DNA of 64,000 bases, taken from Caulobacter segnis. GTDB lineage: Bacteria > Pseudomonadota > Alphaproteobacteria > Caulobacterales > Caulobacteraceae. The stretch is from the NCBI RefSeq assembly GCF_023935105.1, contig NZ_CP096040.1:1736001-1800000 (forward strand). The letters run 5' to 3'. This document shows positions 8,552 to 18,300 of the stretch, one piece after another; position 1 is the stretch's first letter, and the number at the start of each line of letters is the position of its first letter. Below the pieces are notes generated by a model. It was not told where the DNA came from, did no database searches, and was given only the letters and a program-made list of their open reading frames with translations. Position numbers and translations under genes: made by a program.

Positions 8552-10798
8552 CTAGAAGGCGTACTTGGCGAACACCCCAAGCGTGCGGTGCGCGTCGCGC
8601 GATATCCGGTGGGTCAGGCTCATGGTGCTGTACTGCTCGAACGCCGTGGAGAAGTACTTGTCGAGCAGGTTGCGGCCATAGAGGCCGACCTCGACGCCGC
8701 CATTGGCTGGCGTGACGCTGACCCGGCCGTTGGCGATGCCGTAGCCAGGCAGTTCGGTGTTGGCGGCCTGGCCAACGGCGCTCCAGGTGCGGGTGCGGTA
8801 GGCGTAGTCGAGACTGGCCTTCAGGCGATAGGCTCCGATCTCGCGGTCATAGTTGGCGCTGAGCGAGCCCTGCCACTTGGGGGCGTTGGTCAGGCTCGTG
8901 CCAGCGTAGTTGGTCGTGGCGTTGTAGCGGAAGTCGGTGAACTGGGCGTCGGCATAGGTCACGCCGCCGCTCAGGGTCAGGTTCTCGCCTGCGCGCCACG
9001 CGAAGGTGGTCTCGAAGCCTCGGCTACGCAGGCCGCCAGCGTTGCCGGTCGCGATCACCGCCACTGGATTGCCCGGCACGAAGGTCAGCAGGGAGGTCTG
9101 GAAGTCGGTGAACTTCGAATTGAACACACTGGCGTTCAGGCGCACCCGGCGCTCGAACAGCTCGGACTTGATCCCGGCCTCCAGGCTTTTGACCGTCTCG
9201 TCCCTGTAGGGCGAATAGTTGTTGCCGACGAAGGCCGTGCCGCCGGGCTTGTAGCCGGTGGCGTAGGACGCATAGACCATCACGTCGCCGTTCAGCCGGT
9301 ATTGGGCGGCAAGCCGGTATGAGAAGTTGTCGCCCTCGACCCGGCCGTAGGGCTGCGACGGCGGCTTGCCGCTCGGCGTGAAGGTCAGGGGCAGGCCTAG
9401 CGCCTTCATCGGGTCGATATAGAAAAAGCTCTCGGTCTGGCTGTTGTCGTTCTTGGTGAAGCGCGCGCCAGCCGACAGGCTGAGCTTGTCCGACAGGTTG
9501 AACTTCAGCTGCCCGAAGGCGGCCTCGGTGATGTTGGTGGTGCGGAAGCGGACGGCGTTGCCTAAATTGCCGACGACGCCGGTGGTGGTCGTGATGTTGG
9601 TCAGGGGCAGCGGTGCGCCGAAGGTCGCCCATTGGGCCTGGTTCGCGTCCTGGCTCAGACGGTTGTAGTAGAGACCGGCTAGATACTCGACGAAGCCGCC
9701 GGTCGGCGAGGCCCAGCGCAGTTCCTGGCTGAATTTCCAGGTCTTTACCGAGCCCTGGTTGAACGGCACAAAGGCCCACTTGTCGACCGGAGTGAAGTCG
9801 CCGGGACCTGCGCCGAACGAGCGCGTGTCACGATACGCCGTGACCGAGGTCAGGGTGTCGCGGCCGATCTGCACCTGGCCACGCAGCGCCTGACCCCAGC
9901 TGGTGTTTCTGAGGACGCCCATCTTGCTGTCGGCGTTGCTGTCGTTCTTCGGGCTGGGCGTCACGCCGTTTGCGATCTGCAGGTTGGTGAAGAAGGCCGA
10001 GCCGCCGTCGACGGTGGTGCGGTTGTTGTTGTCCCAATGGCGGGAATAGTCGCTGGAATAGATCAGCTCGACGTGGTCGCTCGGCGCGAACAGCAGCTTG
10101 GCGCGATAGCCGTGCTCCCTGTACGTGTTCATCGACTGGTTCAGTACGGTGTAGCGACCGTAGCCTTCCTGGCCCTGGGCGAAGCCCGAGACACGCAAGG
10201 CGATCCTGTCGCCCAGCGGGATATTGACCGTCAGGTTCGTGGCCCGGTCCTCGCGCTCGCCATAGGCCGCGTCGCCCTTGACCGAGAAGGCGCCCAGCAC
10301 CGGCTTGACCGTGGTGACAGCGATCACGCCCGAAGTGGCGTTCTTGCCGAACAGAGTGCCCTGCGGGCCCATCAGCACGTCGATCTGCTGGATATCGGAA
10401 AGGCCCATCAGGCCGTTGTCGCGCTGGGCGTCCATGACGACATCGTCGACCACTAGGCTGACCGACTTCTCGTTCGAGAAGTCCCACGACGTGCTGCCCA
10501 CGCCGCGGATGTTGAAGGCCGTGCCGTTGGTCGTCTCGAACTGCACACCGGGGACGAGGTACTGCAGGTCGGTCACCGAACGGAAGTTGGATTGCTCCAG
10601 CCGATTGGCGCTGACCGAGGTGATCGAGATCGGCACGTCCTGCAGTCGCTCGGCGCGGCGCTGGGCGGTGACGACGATCGGCTCGAGCTCGGCGTCGGAG
10701 GTCGGCGTGGCGTCGGCTGCGTACGCCTGTACGAATGAAAGGCCGCTGAGGGCGGCGCCGGCCAGCAGCGCGGCGCGAAGGCGATGAAGCGTGGGCAT
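8552..10798 (-). CDS. TonB-dependent outer-membrane receptor
   Basis: 748 residues, ATG at 10798, with a signal peptide (LLAGAALSGLSFVQAYAA). The plug follows at once: a TonB-box-like IVVTAQRR (about 41-48), LQDVPISIT, LQYLVPGVQF, FNIRGVGS and a GPQGTLFGKNATSG motif, all typical of the plug of TonB receptors. A 22-stranded barrel region follows, ending in the expected aromatic residue (KYAF). It imports a bulky substrate (siderophore, oligosaccharide or similar) using TonB energy. The 124-bp upstream region carries two direct copies of TGTACGGA, and a tetR-type gene lies just upstream on the same strand, so local repression is likely. Substrate unknown. Confidence 0.93.
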   Translation of the reverse strand: MPTLHRLRAALLAGAALSGLSFVQAYAADATPTSDAELEPIVVTAQRRAERLQDVPISITSVSANRLEQSNFRSVTDLQYLVPGVQFETTNGTAFNIRGVGSTSWDFSNEKSVSLVVDDVVMDAQRDNGLMGLSDIQQIDVLMGPQGTLFGKNATSGVIAVTTVKPVLGAFSVKGDAAYGEREDRATNLTVNIPLGDRIALRVSGFAQGQEGYGRYTVLNQSMNTYREHGYRAKLLFAPSDHVELIYSSDYSRHWDNNNRTTVDGGSAFFTNLQIANGVTPSPKNDSNADSKMGVLRNTSWGQALRGQVQIGRDTLTSVTAYRDTRSFGAGPGDFTPVDKWAFVPFNQGSVKTWKFSQELRWASPTGGFVEYLAGLYYNRLSQDANQAQWATFGAPLPLTNITTTTGVVGNLGNAVRFRTTNITEAAFGQLKFNLSDKLSLSAGARFTKNDNSQTESFFYIDPMKALGLPLTFTPSGKPPSQPYGRVEGDNFSYRLAAQYRLNGDVMVYASYATGYKPGGTAFVGNNYSPYRDETVKSLEAGIKSELFERRVRLNASVFNSKFTDFQTSLLTFVPGNPVAVIATGNAGGLRSRGFETTFAWRAGENLTLSGGVTYADAQFTDFRYNATTNYAGTSLTNAPKWQGSLSANYDREIGAYRLKASLDYAYRTRTWSAVGQAANTELPGYGIANGRVSVTPANGGVEVGLYGRNLLDKYFSTAFEQYSTMSLTHRISRDAHRTLGVFAKYAF

Positions 10799-10866
10799 GG
10801 TCCAAATCCCCGAAGTTGCGAACTTGGGGAGCTGGTATCAGTGCTTTGCGACGATTGCGTTACGGA

Positions 10867-10916
10867 TGTACGGAAAAATTTCCCACATCACTGGCGTAAG
10901 AATACGAATGTACGGA
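10867..10916. promoter_or_regulatory. Two direct repeats TGTACGGA upstream of the TonB receptor
   Basis: The octamer TGTACGGA occurs at 10867-10874 and 10909-10916 in the same orientation, each within the longer shared ATGTACGGAAA, with start-to-start spacing of 42 bp (about four helical turns). Both lie between the tetR stop and the receptor start. A third copy is on the opposite strand at 12184-12191, in the other intergenic region flanking tetR. Candidate operators for the double TetR regulator; inference from recurrence. Confidence 0.45.
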
Positions 10917-10922
10917 AATTCG

Positions 10923-12101
10923 TCAGCGTTCTACCAGGGCAGTGGCGCGCATCCGCTCGCTCAGCTTGAAGCCGGCGTCGCTGGCGGCCGGATCCATGAC
11001 GGCGTCCAGCATCATCCGTCCCATGCCGGTCAACGACAGGGCCTGGGTGGCCACCACGTCGAACACCCGCTCGCCCATCTCGCGCTCCAGGACGCCGACA
11101 TAGTTCTCGCCGCGCTGGCGACGCAGGTCGGCCGCGACGGCCTTGAAGCCCGGCATGCGGGTCGCGATCAGGGCCAGGGCGAAGGTGGCGCGGGCGCTTT
11201 GGATAGCGGTCAGTTGGAAGTCGGATTCCCGCGCTGGAGCCGCCGTGGCCTGGCGGGCGCGCGAGATCATGTCGACGGCGCCGGCGCGCAGCAGGTCCTC
11301 CTGGCGCGGGAAGTGATAGGCCAGGGTCGAGTTGGCCAGGCCGGCTCGCGCGGCGATGGCCCGATGGGTCACGGCGTCGGCGCCCTCGGCGATGATCACC
11401 GCCGAGATGTGCGGCGCGGCCTTGGCCTGCCACTCGGTCAGGGGCGGTGTGACGGGACGGGACGGATCGTCGAACAGTTCGCCCAGGGCCTGGCGGAACA
11501 CCTGATACTGCCGCAGGTCTTGAGCGTTGTCGGCCGGAATCAGGCCGCAGCACAGACGGCGGAGGTTCAGCTTGCGCAACCAGCGATAGGCCGCCAAGTC
11601 GCCGAGAGCCAGGCCGTAGGCCGCGTCACCGACGCTGAACGCGTGCAGAATGGTGTCCAGCTCGGCGCGGTCCAATCCCCTGGTCGCCTCCGTCCAGAAC
11701 GCCAGTCGCCGCGCTGACCAAGCCGCGACCGCCGGGGCCAGCTCCGGCCGCGAAACCACGCCCTGCAAGAGTTCGCAGTAGAAGCGCGTGCGCAGGGCTT
11801 CAGGGCCGGCCAGATCGGAGAGGATCGCATCGGCCAGTTCGGCCATCGTCGCGCCGTCGCGGACATTCAGCGCCTGAATGCGGTCCAGCCAGCGGTCGAG
11901 GAACGCGCTGTCCTGGATGACAGCCGCCTCGATCAAGGCGTTGAGCAACTCATCCTTCAGGCCGAACCGGTGGGTCAGCGCGGAGACGGTTTGGCCCAGA
12001 TGCTCGGCCAGCGGCCGCAGGCTTAGGCCCTTCAGGCCGTCGGCCGCCACAAGGGACATGGCGGCATGGAGAACGGGCTGCAGGTCGGAACGGTTGGGCA
12101 C
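10923..12101 (-). CDS. Double-domain TetR-type transcriptional regulator
   Basis: 392 residues, about twice the normal TetR length, with two DNA-binding domains: helix-turn-helix 1 at about 11-52 (GLSLRPLAEHLGQTVSALTHRF) and helix-turn-helix 2 at about 231-272 (THRAIAARAGLANSTLAYHF). Each is followed by a helical ligand/dimer domain. The start is GTG at 12101; no in-frame ATG lies upstream, and the ATG near 12136 is in another frame. The gene lies between a TonB receptor (downstream, same strand) and a divergent secreted PHP-domain protein, so it probably controls both. A single-chain pseudo-dimer is implied. Ligand unknown. Confidence 0.85.
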   Translation of the reverse strand: MPNRSDLQPVLHAAMSLVAADGLKGLSLRPLAEHLGQTVSALTHRFGLKDELLNALIEAAVIQDSAFLDRWLDRIQALNVRDGATMAELADAILSDLAGPEALRTRFYCELLQGVVSRPELAPAVAAWSARRLAFWTEATRGLDRAELDTILHAFSVGDAAYGLALGDLAAYRWLRKLNLRRLCCGLIPADNAQDLRQYQVFRQALGELFDDPSRPVTPPLTEWQAKAAPHISAVIIAEGADAVTHRAIAARAGLANSTLAYHFPRQEDLLRAGAVDMISRARQATAAPARESDFQLTAIQSARATFALALIATRMPGFKAVAADLRRQRGENYVGVLEREMGERVFDVVATQALSLTGMGRMMLDAVMDPAASDAGFKLSERMRATALVER

Positions 12102-12148
12102 GGATGGTTCGTCGCGGAATTGAGGATTCGTCGGACATTAGTATGCGC

Positions 12149-12191
12149 GTGGATATTATCCACCGTAAAAACGGGTGGAAGAATCCGTACA
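12149..12191. promoter_or_regulatory. Divergent promoter region of tetR and PHP gene: perfect palindrome plus TGTACGGA motif
   Basis: A perfect 15-bp palindrome GTGGATATTATCCAC at 12149-12163, followed at 12184-12191 by TCCGTACA, the complement of the TGTACGGA octamer found twice before the TonB receptor. Both are between the tetR GTG (12101) and the PHP ATG (12258). Probably operator(s) controlling the divergent genes. Confidence 0.45.
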
Positions 12192-12257
12192 AGTGTCTTC
12201 TTCCTGTAACGCTTCGTCGCTAGAGCATCGCGCCGCGTCACCGGAAAGGGCCATCGC

Positions 12258-13427
12258 ATGCTGAAAACCTCTCTCGCCGCCTCCATCGCGGCCGCCGCGC
12301 TGCTGTCCGCGCAACCGGCATTTGCCCAGTCGCCTGACGAGATGACCTGGACCCGCGCCGGCGACACCCGGCGGATCGACTTTCCGATCACGGCCAAGGG
12401 CGAACGCGTCCTGGCTGTCGACACTCACACGCACACGGTTTTCAGCGACGGCGTTGTCTGGCCGGCCGTGCGCGTCTGGGAGGCCGAGCAAGATCATTTG
12501 GCTGCCTACGCGGTCACCGACCATCTCGACTACCAGCGCTACAAGGCCGACGTCCGTACGGGCGATGATCACAACCGCGCTTACGAGATCGCCGCGGAAG
12601 AGGCCAAGAGGATCGGCGCCAAGGTCCTCCCGATCCGAGGGACCGAGATCACCCGGAACGCGCCCTGGGGTCACTTCAACGCCCTTTTCCTGAAGGACGC
12701 GAACGCCTTACCGGTGGATGCGACGATGAACCTGGATCCGAGACCAGCCTTGCGGGCCGCTCGCGAACAGGGCGCTTTCGTGATCTGGAACCATCCTTGG
12801 GCGTTGCCCGGCCTGGACGCCGTGGCCGACCCCATGCCGGCCGCCCAGCGCGGTCTCGTGGCCGACCACCTGGTGGACGCCGTGGAGATCGCCAACAGCT
12901 CGCAATATTCCGCGGTCGCCTTCGACATGGCGCTGAAGCACGATCTGGCGGTGGTGGGGGCTTCGGATGTTCATGGTCCCATTGATGTCGACTGGCAGAT
13001 CCCGGAGGGCCAGCACCGCACCGCGACTCTGGTGATCGCCAGGGACGGCTCGGGGGCCGCGATACAAGAGGCTATGGCGCACAGCCGCACCGCGGCGCTC
13101 TATCGTCAGACCCTCTATGGCCGGCGGCGCGAGCTGGACGAGATCGTCGGTGGCGCGCTGCGTGTCGTGGGCCGCAAACGGATCGAGAGCTTTCTGACCA
13201 AGGATGTGGTCGAACTGGAACTGCGCAACGACGCCTTCATGCCGTTCCAGCTGCGGTTCGCGGCAGACAGCCCATTGACCAGCCCTCGGGTGGTCACCAT
13301 CCCCGCGTCTGGCAAGTTGGTGATCCTGTTCGCCAACGTCACCGACATGGAGGCGTTCGCGCCGAAGGTCGAAGTGCTGAACGCCTTCGTCGACCCGCGC
13401 ACCAACCTGATCTTGTCCCTACGGTAG
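12258..13427 (+). CDS. Secreted PHP-domain metal-dependent phosphoesterase-like protein
   Basis: 389 residues. The signal peptide (about 1-23, ending AQPAFAQ) marks it as periplasmic or secreted. PHP-domain metal ligands are present in order: DTHTHT (H57, H59) with SDG, TDH (about 87-89), GTE (about 128-130), a His at 139, NHP (H179) and ASDVH (D237, H239). This is the trinuclear-metal phosphoesterase fold. The last ~100 residues form a beta-rich C-terminal domain. Divergent from the double tetR gene and in a cluster with a TonB receptor and a secreted phosphatase, which suggests hydrolysis of a phosphorylated nutrient. A terminator hairpin follows at 13480. Confidence 0.85.
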   Translation: MLKTSLAASIAAAALLSAQPAFAQSPDEMTWTRAGDTRRIDFPITAKGERVLAVDTHTHTVFSDGVVWPAVRVWEAEQDHLAAYAVTDHLDYQRYKADVRTGDDHNRAYEIAAEEAKRIGAKVLPIRGTEITRNAPWGHFNALFLKDANALPVDATMNLDPRPALRAAREQGAFVIWNHPWALPGLDAVADPMPAAQRGLVADHLVDAVEIANSSQYSAVAFDMALKHDLAVVGASDVHGPIDVDWQIPEGQHRTATLVIARDGSGAAIQEAMAHSRTAALYRQTLYGRRRELDEIVGGALRVVGRKRIESFLTKDVVELELRNDAFMPFQLRFAADSPLTSPRVVTIPASGKLVILFANVTDMEAFAPKVEVLNAFVDPRTNLILSLR

Positions 13428-13479
13428 GGGGCGCGTGAAGCCCAGGCGAAATTGGACGGCCGGAGCGGCGCCAAAGCCT

Positions 13480-13514
13480 GCAGATGGGGCGACGCCGCCG
13501 CCCCATCTGCTTTA
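13480..13514 (+). terminator. Rho-independent terminator after the PHP gene
   Basis: A 12-bp perfect stem (GCAGATGGGGCG, 13480-13491, pairing with 13499-13510), 7-nt loop, then TTTAACTT. The T-run is short, but the position 50 bp past the stop fits. The rest of 13428-13697 shows nothing else. Confidence 0.6.
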
Positions 13515-13697
13515 ACTTCAATGCCGTGGCGCGGTCGAGCCTGGCGTCCAGCGCGAACACGTGCGGACGACCCGCTCCGGGGCGGTCGCGCGCGGGCCAG
13601 TCTGACGCGCGGCGACATTGTGTGGGGAGGCTGCTCGGGGGCGTCGTCATTGGCCAGGACGACGCAATCACGCGTTATGTAGATAGAAGAGCTCGCC

Positions 13698-14561
13698 ATG
13701 GACGGACGCCGCTTTCTCCCCACGCTGGCGGCGCGTGGGTCCGGACTGTGCTTGGCGCTCGGCCTCTTCGCGGCGGGGGTGCTAACGTCCACCGCTCTGG
13801 CCCAGACCCGCGCGGAAGCCTCCAATGCGAGCCCGTCGGCGACCGGCGTCGAGGCTGTCAACGACCCCTTCCAGACGTTCAACCGCGCCAGCTACGGCTT
13901 CAGCATGGGCGTGGACCGCTGGGTGACCGGTCCGATCGCTCGTGCCTACATGGCCGTGGTGCCGGATCCCGTGCGTGACCGCGTCAGCTCGGCCGTCAAC
14001 AACCTTGGCGAACCACGGACTCTCCTCAACGACATCGCCCAAGGCCGTCCCAAGCGTGCGGGGGTGACGGCCTCGCGCTTCGTTATCAATTCGATGGCCG
14101 GCGTGCTCGGACTGTTCGATGTCGCCGCCGAATTGGACCTGCCCGCCCATCGAGGCGATTTCGGTCAGACCCTGGGTCGTTATGGCGTCCAGCCAGGGGT
14201 GTTCCTCTATATTCCGGTTGTTGGCCCGATGACAGTGCGCGAAGGCGCGGGGCGGGTGGTCGACGTCGTGACCGATCCCGTCACCCTGGTCGGCGGCAAT
14301 TTCCGCACGACGTTCGGGGCGACGCGGCTGGGCGTCACCCTCGTGAACACGCGGACCAATCTCGACCCCGCGGTTAGGGCGCTGGAGCACGCGACGGATC
14401 CCTATGCGACCGTACGGTCTGCCTATCTCCAGCGCCGCGCGGCCCTGGTGCGCGAAGCCACGGGCGAGGTTCAGGCCTTGCCTGATTTTGACGGCGCGCC
14501 GTCAGCGTCTCTCGAAGCCCCGCCGTCCGCCCCAACGCCCAGCGCGCCTGGGCCCGAATGA
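13698..14561 (+). CDS. MlaA/VacJ-family phospholipid transport protein, without a lipobox
   Basis: 287 residues. Signatures of the MlaA (VacJ) family: NDPFQTFNRASYGFS near 53-67, FVINSMAGVLGLFDVA, GDFGQTLGRYGV and VVGPMTVREGAGRVVD. MlaA works at the outer membrane with the Mla system to remove misplaced phospholipids. The N-terminal signal (about 12-35, ending TALAQ) lacks a lipobox cysteine: the only Cys (about residue 17) comes before the hydrophobic core. So unlike E. coli MlaA it is probably not lipidated, unless the start is misjudged. The last ~40 residues are Pro/Ser/Ala-rich. Monocistronic as far as visible. Confidence 0.88.
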   Translation: MDGRRFLPTLAARGSGLCLALGLFAAGVLTSTALAQTRAEASNASPSATGVEAVNDPFQTFNRASYGFSMGVDRWVTGPIARAYMAVVPDPVRDRVSSAVNNLGEPRTLLNDIAQGRPKRAGVTASRFVINSMAGVLGLFDVAAELDLPAHRGDFGQTLGRYGVQPGVFLYIPVVGPMTVREGAGRVVDVVTDPVTLVGGNFRTTFGATRLGVTLVNTRTNLDPAVRALEHATDPYATVRSAYLQRRAALVREATGEVQALPDFDGAPSASLEAPPSAPTPSAPGPE

Positions 14562-14785
14562 CGATCCGGAGCTCACCACGATCAACGCCGCAAATGGCGC
14601 TGGCGCGTCGCCGCTGAGGGGGCGGGACAGCGACGGGAGGCACTTCGGCGGCTTCTTGAGATCGCGGAAATCCGCAGCTGTTTTTCGAACAGCCGACTTC
14701 CCCGTTCTAGCGCCGCTTTAACGGCGCCAAAGCGGTGGGGTCCCCGGAGGGGTGATTTCCAAGTCATTGAAAAGAAATAGGAGAA

Positions 14786-14861
<76 letters not shown>

Positions 14862-14945
14862 ATTCGCGGTTCCGAAGCACTTGCGAGCCCCGGCGGCGAG
14901 GCGCGGAACATACGCAATGATTTTGGGAGCGCAAGAGCTTTTTTC

Positions 14946-15284
14946 ATGGCCAGACGAGATATTAGCGGAGCCGTGGATTTCGCTTACTTGGAAGGGTTTG
15001 CGGCGGGAGATTTCGGGGTCATCGACGAGGTGCTGGCGCTGTTTCGCGAGCAGGCCGCGCTGTGGACTCCGATGCTGGATCCCGCCCATCCCGGCTGGAA
15101 GGACGCGGTCCACACGGTGAAGGGCGCGGCGCGCGGGGTGGGGGCTTTCGCGCTGGGCGAGGTCTGCGAACGCTGCGAGGCGGGCGAGGTGGGGCTGGAC
15201 GCGGTCAAGTCCGCCCTGGACGTCGCCCTGATGGACATCGCCGCCTATGCCCACGAGCAGGCCCTGCGGTCGCTAAAGGGCTAG
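14946..15284 (+). CDS. Histidine phosphotransfer (HPt) protein
   Basis: 112 residues consisting of a single HPt four-helix domain. The phosphorylatable histidine is in HTVKGAARGVGA (His about residue 56), matching the H-x-x-K-G-x-(A/S) pattern. It relays phosphate between a hybrid kinase receiver and a response regulator in the cytosol. No kinase or receiver gene is adjacent, so it is an orphan HPt. Caulobacter ShpA, in the ShkA-TacA relay, is such a single-domain HPt and may be the counterpart, but I cannot confirm that from sequence alone. The stop TAG lies at the edge of the tRNA-like hairpin described next. Confidence 0.82.
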   Translation: MARRDISGAVDFAYLEGFAAGDFGVIDEVLALFREQAALWTPMLDPAHPGWKDAVHTVKGAARGVGAFALGEVCERCEAGEVGLDAVKSALDVALMDIAAYAHEQALRSLKG

Positions 15285-15322
15285 AGCCGCTGACTTCTAG
15301 TCAGCGGGTCTAGGGTCTGATC
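15282..15322 (+). other. tRNA-like fragment / strong hairpin after the HPt gene
   Basis: The stretch TAGAGCCGCTGACTT...TCAGCGGGTCTAGG resembles the 3' D-stem, anticodon arm, variable loop and start of the T arm of a tRNA. The stem CCGCTGACT (15287-15295) pairs with 15299-15307. Folded as a tRNA arm (GCTGA/TCAGC), the 7-nt loop CTTCTAG would have anticodon TCT (Arg). The T arm is degenerate (GGGTCTGATC), so this is not a functional tRNA. It resembles the tRNA-Lys 430 bp away in inverted orientation. Confidence 0.35.
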
Positions 15323-15354
15323 AAAAAATAGGGGCCGAAGCGAACTTCGGCCCC
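15323..15354 (-). terminator. Rho-independent terminator of the second TonB receptor gene
   Basis: A perfect 10-bp GC-rich stem GGGGCCGAAG (15331-15340) / CTTCGGCCCC (15345-15354) with a CGAA tetraloop. On the minus strand it is followed by TATTTTTT (15330-15323). It lies 28 bp beyond the receptor stop. Confidence 0.88.
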
Positions 15355-15381
15355 CGAGGAGGAGAGGGTCGTGCGCGCGCT

Positions 15382-18300
15382 CTAGAACTTGGCGCGCATG
15401 GTCACCTGATAGGTGCGGCCGTCGTAGTCGATGAAGCGCGGCAGCATCGGGTCGTTTTCGTATTCCGCGCGCTGGGCGTCGGTCAGGTTGAAGGCGTCGA
15501 CCGAGACCGTGAGGCTTTCGGTGAGGTTGAACGAGGCCGAGGCGTCCAGCTGGCTGCGGGCCTTGACCGTGCGGGCGTCGCCGACGAACGAGTTGCCGGC
15601 GGCCAGGTCGTACTTGTCACGCCAGTTGTAGACCAGACGGACGCCACCCCACTTGGCTTCGTAGTAGCCGATGACGTTGAGATTGTTCTTCGACACGCTG
15701 GGCAGGGTGATCTTGTTGCCGGCCGTGTCCTTGCCGTCGATCTTCGTATACGAATAGTTGAACGCGCCGCCGAAGTTCTTCCAGAAGCCCGGCAGGAAAT
15801 CCAGGTTCTGCTGGATGTTGAATTCCAGCCCGGTGACGGTCATCGGCGACTGGTTGGTCTTGCCGCTGACATTGACGCGGGCTTCGACCAGCGGCGCGTT
15901 GACGCCGGCGGCGCCGACGAACTTGTTCGAACTGACGCAGCGCGGCGTGCCGGCCGAGGTGTCGATGCGCAGGGCGCCCAGGTCGACATCGACGCCAGGG
16001 ATCTTGCCGTTGGCCGGGCAGAGGATCGACTGGTCGGTGATCGGGCCAATGTAGCCCTTGATCTCCTTGCGGTAGGCCGCGATCGAGATCAGGCCGCCGG
16101 GGCGATTGTACCACTCCAGCGACATGTCATACGAGTCGGCGGTGTAGGGCTTGATGTCCGTGGCCCCCAGCGTGACCGTATAGACCGGGTCGACCGGCGG
16201 GTTCACGTCGACTGGAACCTGAACGAAGGTGGTCGGCACGTTGTCGCGCGGTTGCGGCCGGACATAGGTGCGGTAGGCGGCGGCCCGGAACACCAGGTCG
16301 TCCCGCAGGTCGGCCATGATAATCGCCGACGGCAGCCAATAGTCGAAGCTGTTCTTGGTCGTCGTGGTGGACAGCGAGTGGTTGATCGCGCCGGTCTGGT
16401 TCGACAGCGCGGTGGTGCAGTTCTTACAGTTCAGCGCGACGATCTTCTGCTCTGTATATTCATAGCGCGCGCCGACCGTGCCGCGGACCGGGACGCTGAA
16501 CAACTCGCCCTTGAACTTGGCCGCCAGGTACGCCGAGAAGACATCGTTCTGGTTGCTGAAGTTGTTGTTCCAATAGTTGCCGTCCGTGTAGTTGTTCACG
16601 ACGCCGTACGGGGTCAGGAACACGCCCGGCGCCCCCAGCAGGAACTGGTCGGGCAGGCCGTTCGGATTGGTGGCCGTATTCCGCAGGGTCGTGTTGACCG
16701 GGGTGATCGCCTTCAGGATGCGGGCGACATCGACGTTCATCCAGTTGGACGTGGCGCCGGGCGCCTGGCCGCCGAAGAAGTCGCGGGCATACGACAGTGG
16801 CGAGGCCATGTCCGGGGTGATGTTCTGGGTCTGGGCGCCCAGGGCGGTGTTGCGCGAGCCGCTGGAGGTGAACTTGTTGTGCTCGGCGCGACCGCCGAAC
16901 TGCAGCGCGTTCACGAAGCCGCCCAGATCGCGCTCGAAGTCGAGCTGGAACGCGTCGAGGACGTTGTCGGCCTGACCACTGGTGCCCGTGATGCCGAAAC
17001 GGTCGGCGGCGGTCGTGGCGCTCTGGCCCGGCATCTGGGCGCCGGCCTGGGTCGGAGCGGTCGGCGTGGCCGGGATCAGGAAGCCGCCCGACGGCAGGTG
17101 GGTGGCGTGCGGGGTGATCAGGGTCGCGGTGTAGTCGCCGAGGTTGGCGCCGCCGGTGTTCACCGTGGCCACGATCCCGTTCAGCCCGGCCGGGCCGAGG
17201 TTGCGATAGGGGTTTTGGACGACGTCGAACTCGATCTGGTTGGCGTAGGCCTTGGCGCGCGACACAGTCAGGTTGGCGGTGGCCTTCCAGTCGTCGTTCT
17301 TGAACTCCAGGCTGGGGTTGATGGCCCAGGTCTGGTTTCCGGCCGGCTCGGAGCGGACCGAGTCGAACGTGTTGATGTTCTCGGCCTTGAAGCTGTTGAC
17401 GTAGGCGCGTGGGCCGTTCGGCGTCTGGACGATATAGGGCGCGCCCAGGTTGGTGATCTTGGCGACGGCCGAGGTGGCCGTCAGGCCGGTGAAGCTGTTG
17501 TTGCCCGGACCGGCGTCGATATAGAGCAGGTTGTTGGTGGCCTCATCCAGCTTGCGCTTGGTGATGAAGCCGTTGGCGCCGAACTTCCACTCGTCGGTGA
17601 TGCGCCACTCGAAGCCGGTCGCCGCCGACAGCGTGCTGCCGCGGTTGAACTTCACCAGTTGGCGGGTCTGGCTGGGGTAGTAGAGCGGGGCCAGGCCGGG
17701 CGCGAACTGGGCCTTGTAGCTGTCCGGCAGCGCGGCCTGCATGGCGTCGTAGCCGGGATTGGCGCCGGGGATGTACTTGCCTTGCGCGTCCACGACGGCG
17801 GCCTGGTTGCCCAGCTGGATGCCGCCCAGGCGATTGCCCCACGAGTTCACGGTGATCGAGTCGCGGCGGAACTTCTCGTCCTTCCAGGCCACGACGCCGA
17901 ACACGGCCAGGTCGTCGGTCAGGTGCTTGTTGTAGCCCAGCGAGGCCAGCGGGCTGCCGAGGTTGCCCAGGTCATTGTACTCATAAGAGAGCTTGGCGAA
18001 GCCGCCGTCCTTGCGCGCCAGTGCCGGATTGATGCGCAGATCGACATTGCCCGACAGGCCGCCGGCCAAGTTCGAGGCGGACGGCGACTTGATCACGTTG
18101 ATCGCGGTGAAAATGTCGGAGTTGAACGCGCCCAGCGGAGTCGAGCCATTCAGGATCGGGTCGGCGAAGGCGCCGCCGTTCAAGGTGGTGCGGGCGAAGC
18201 TGCCCGGCAGGCCGCGCAGGCTGATCGTGGCGTTGCGGCTGCCGGCCTCGCGGTTGATCTGCACGCCCGGGATTCGCTGGATGGCTTCGCCGACGTTCAG

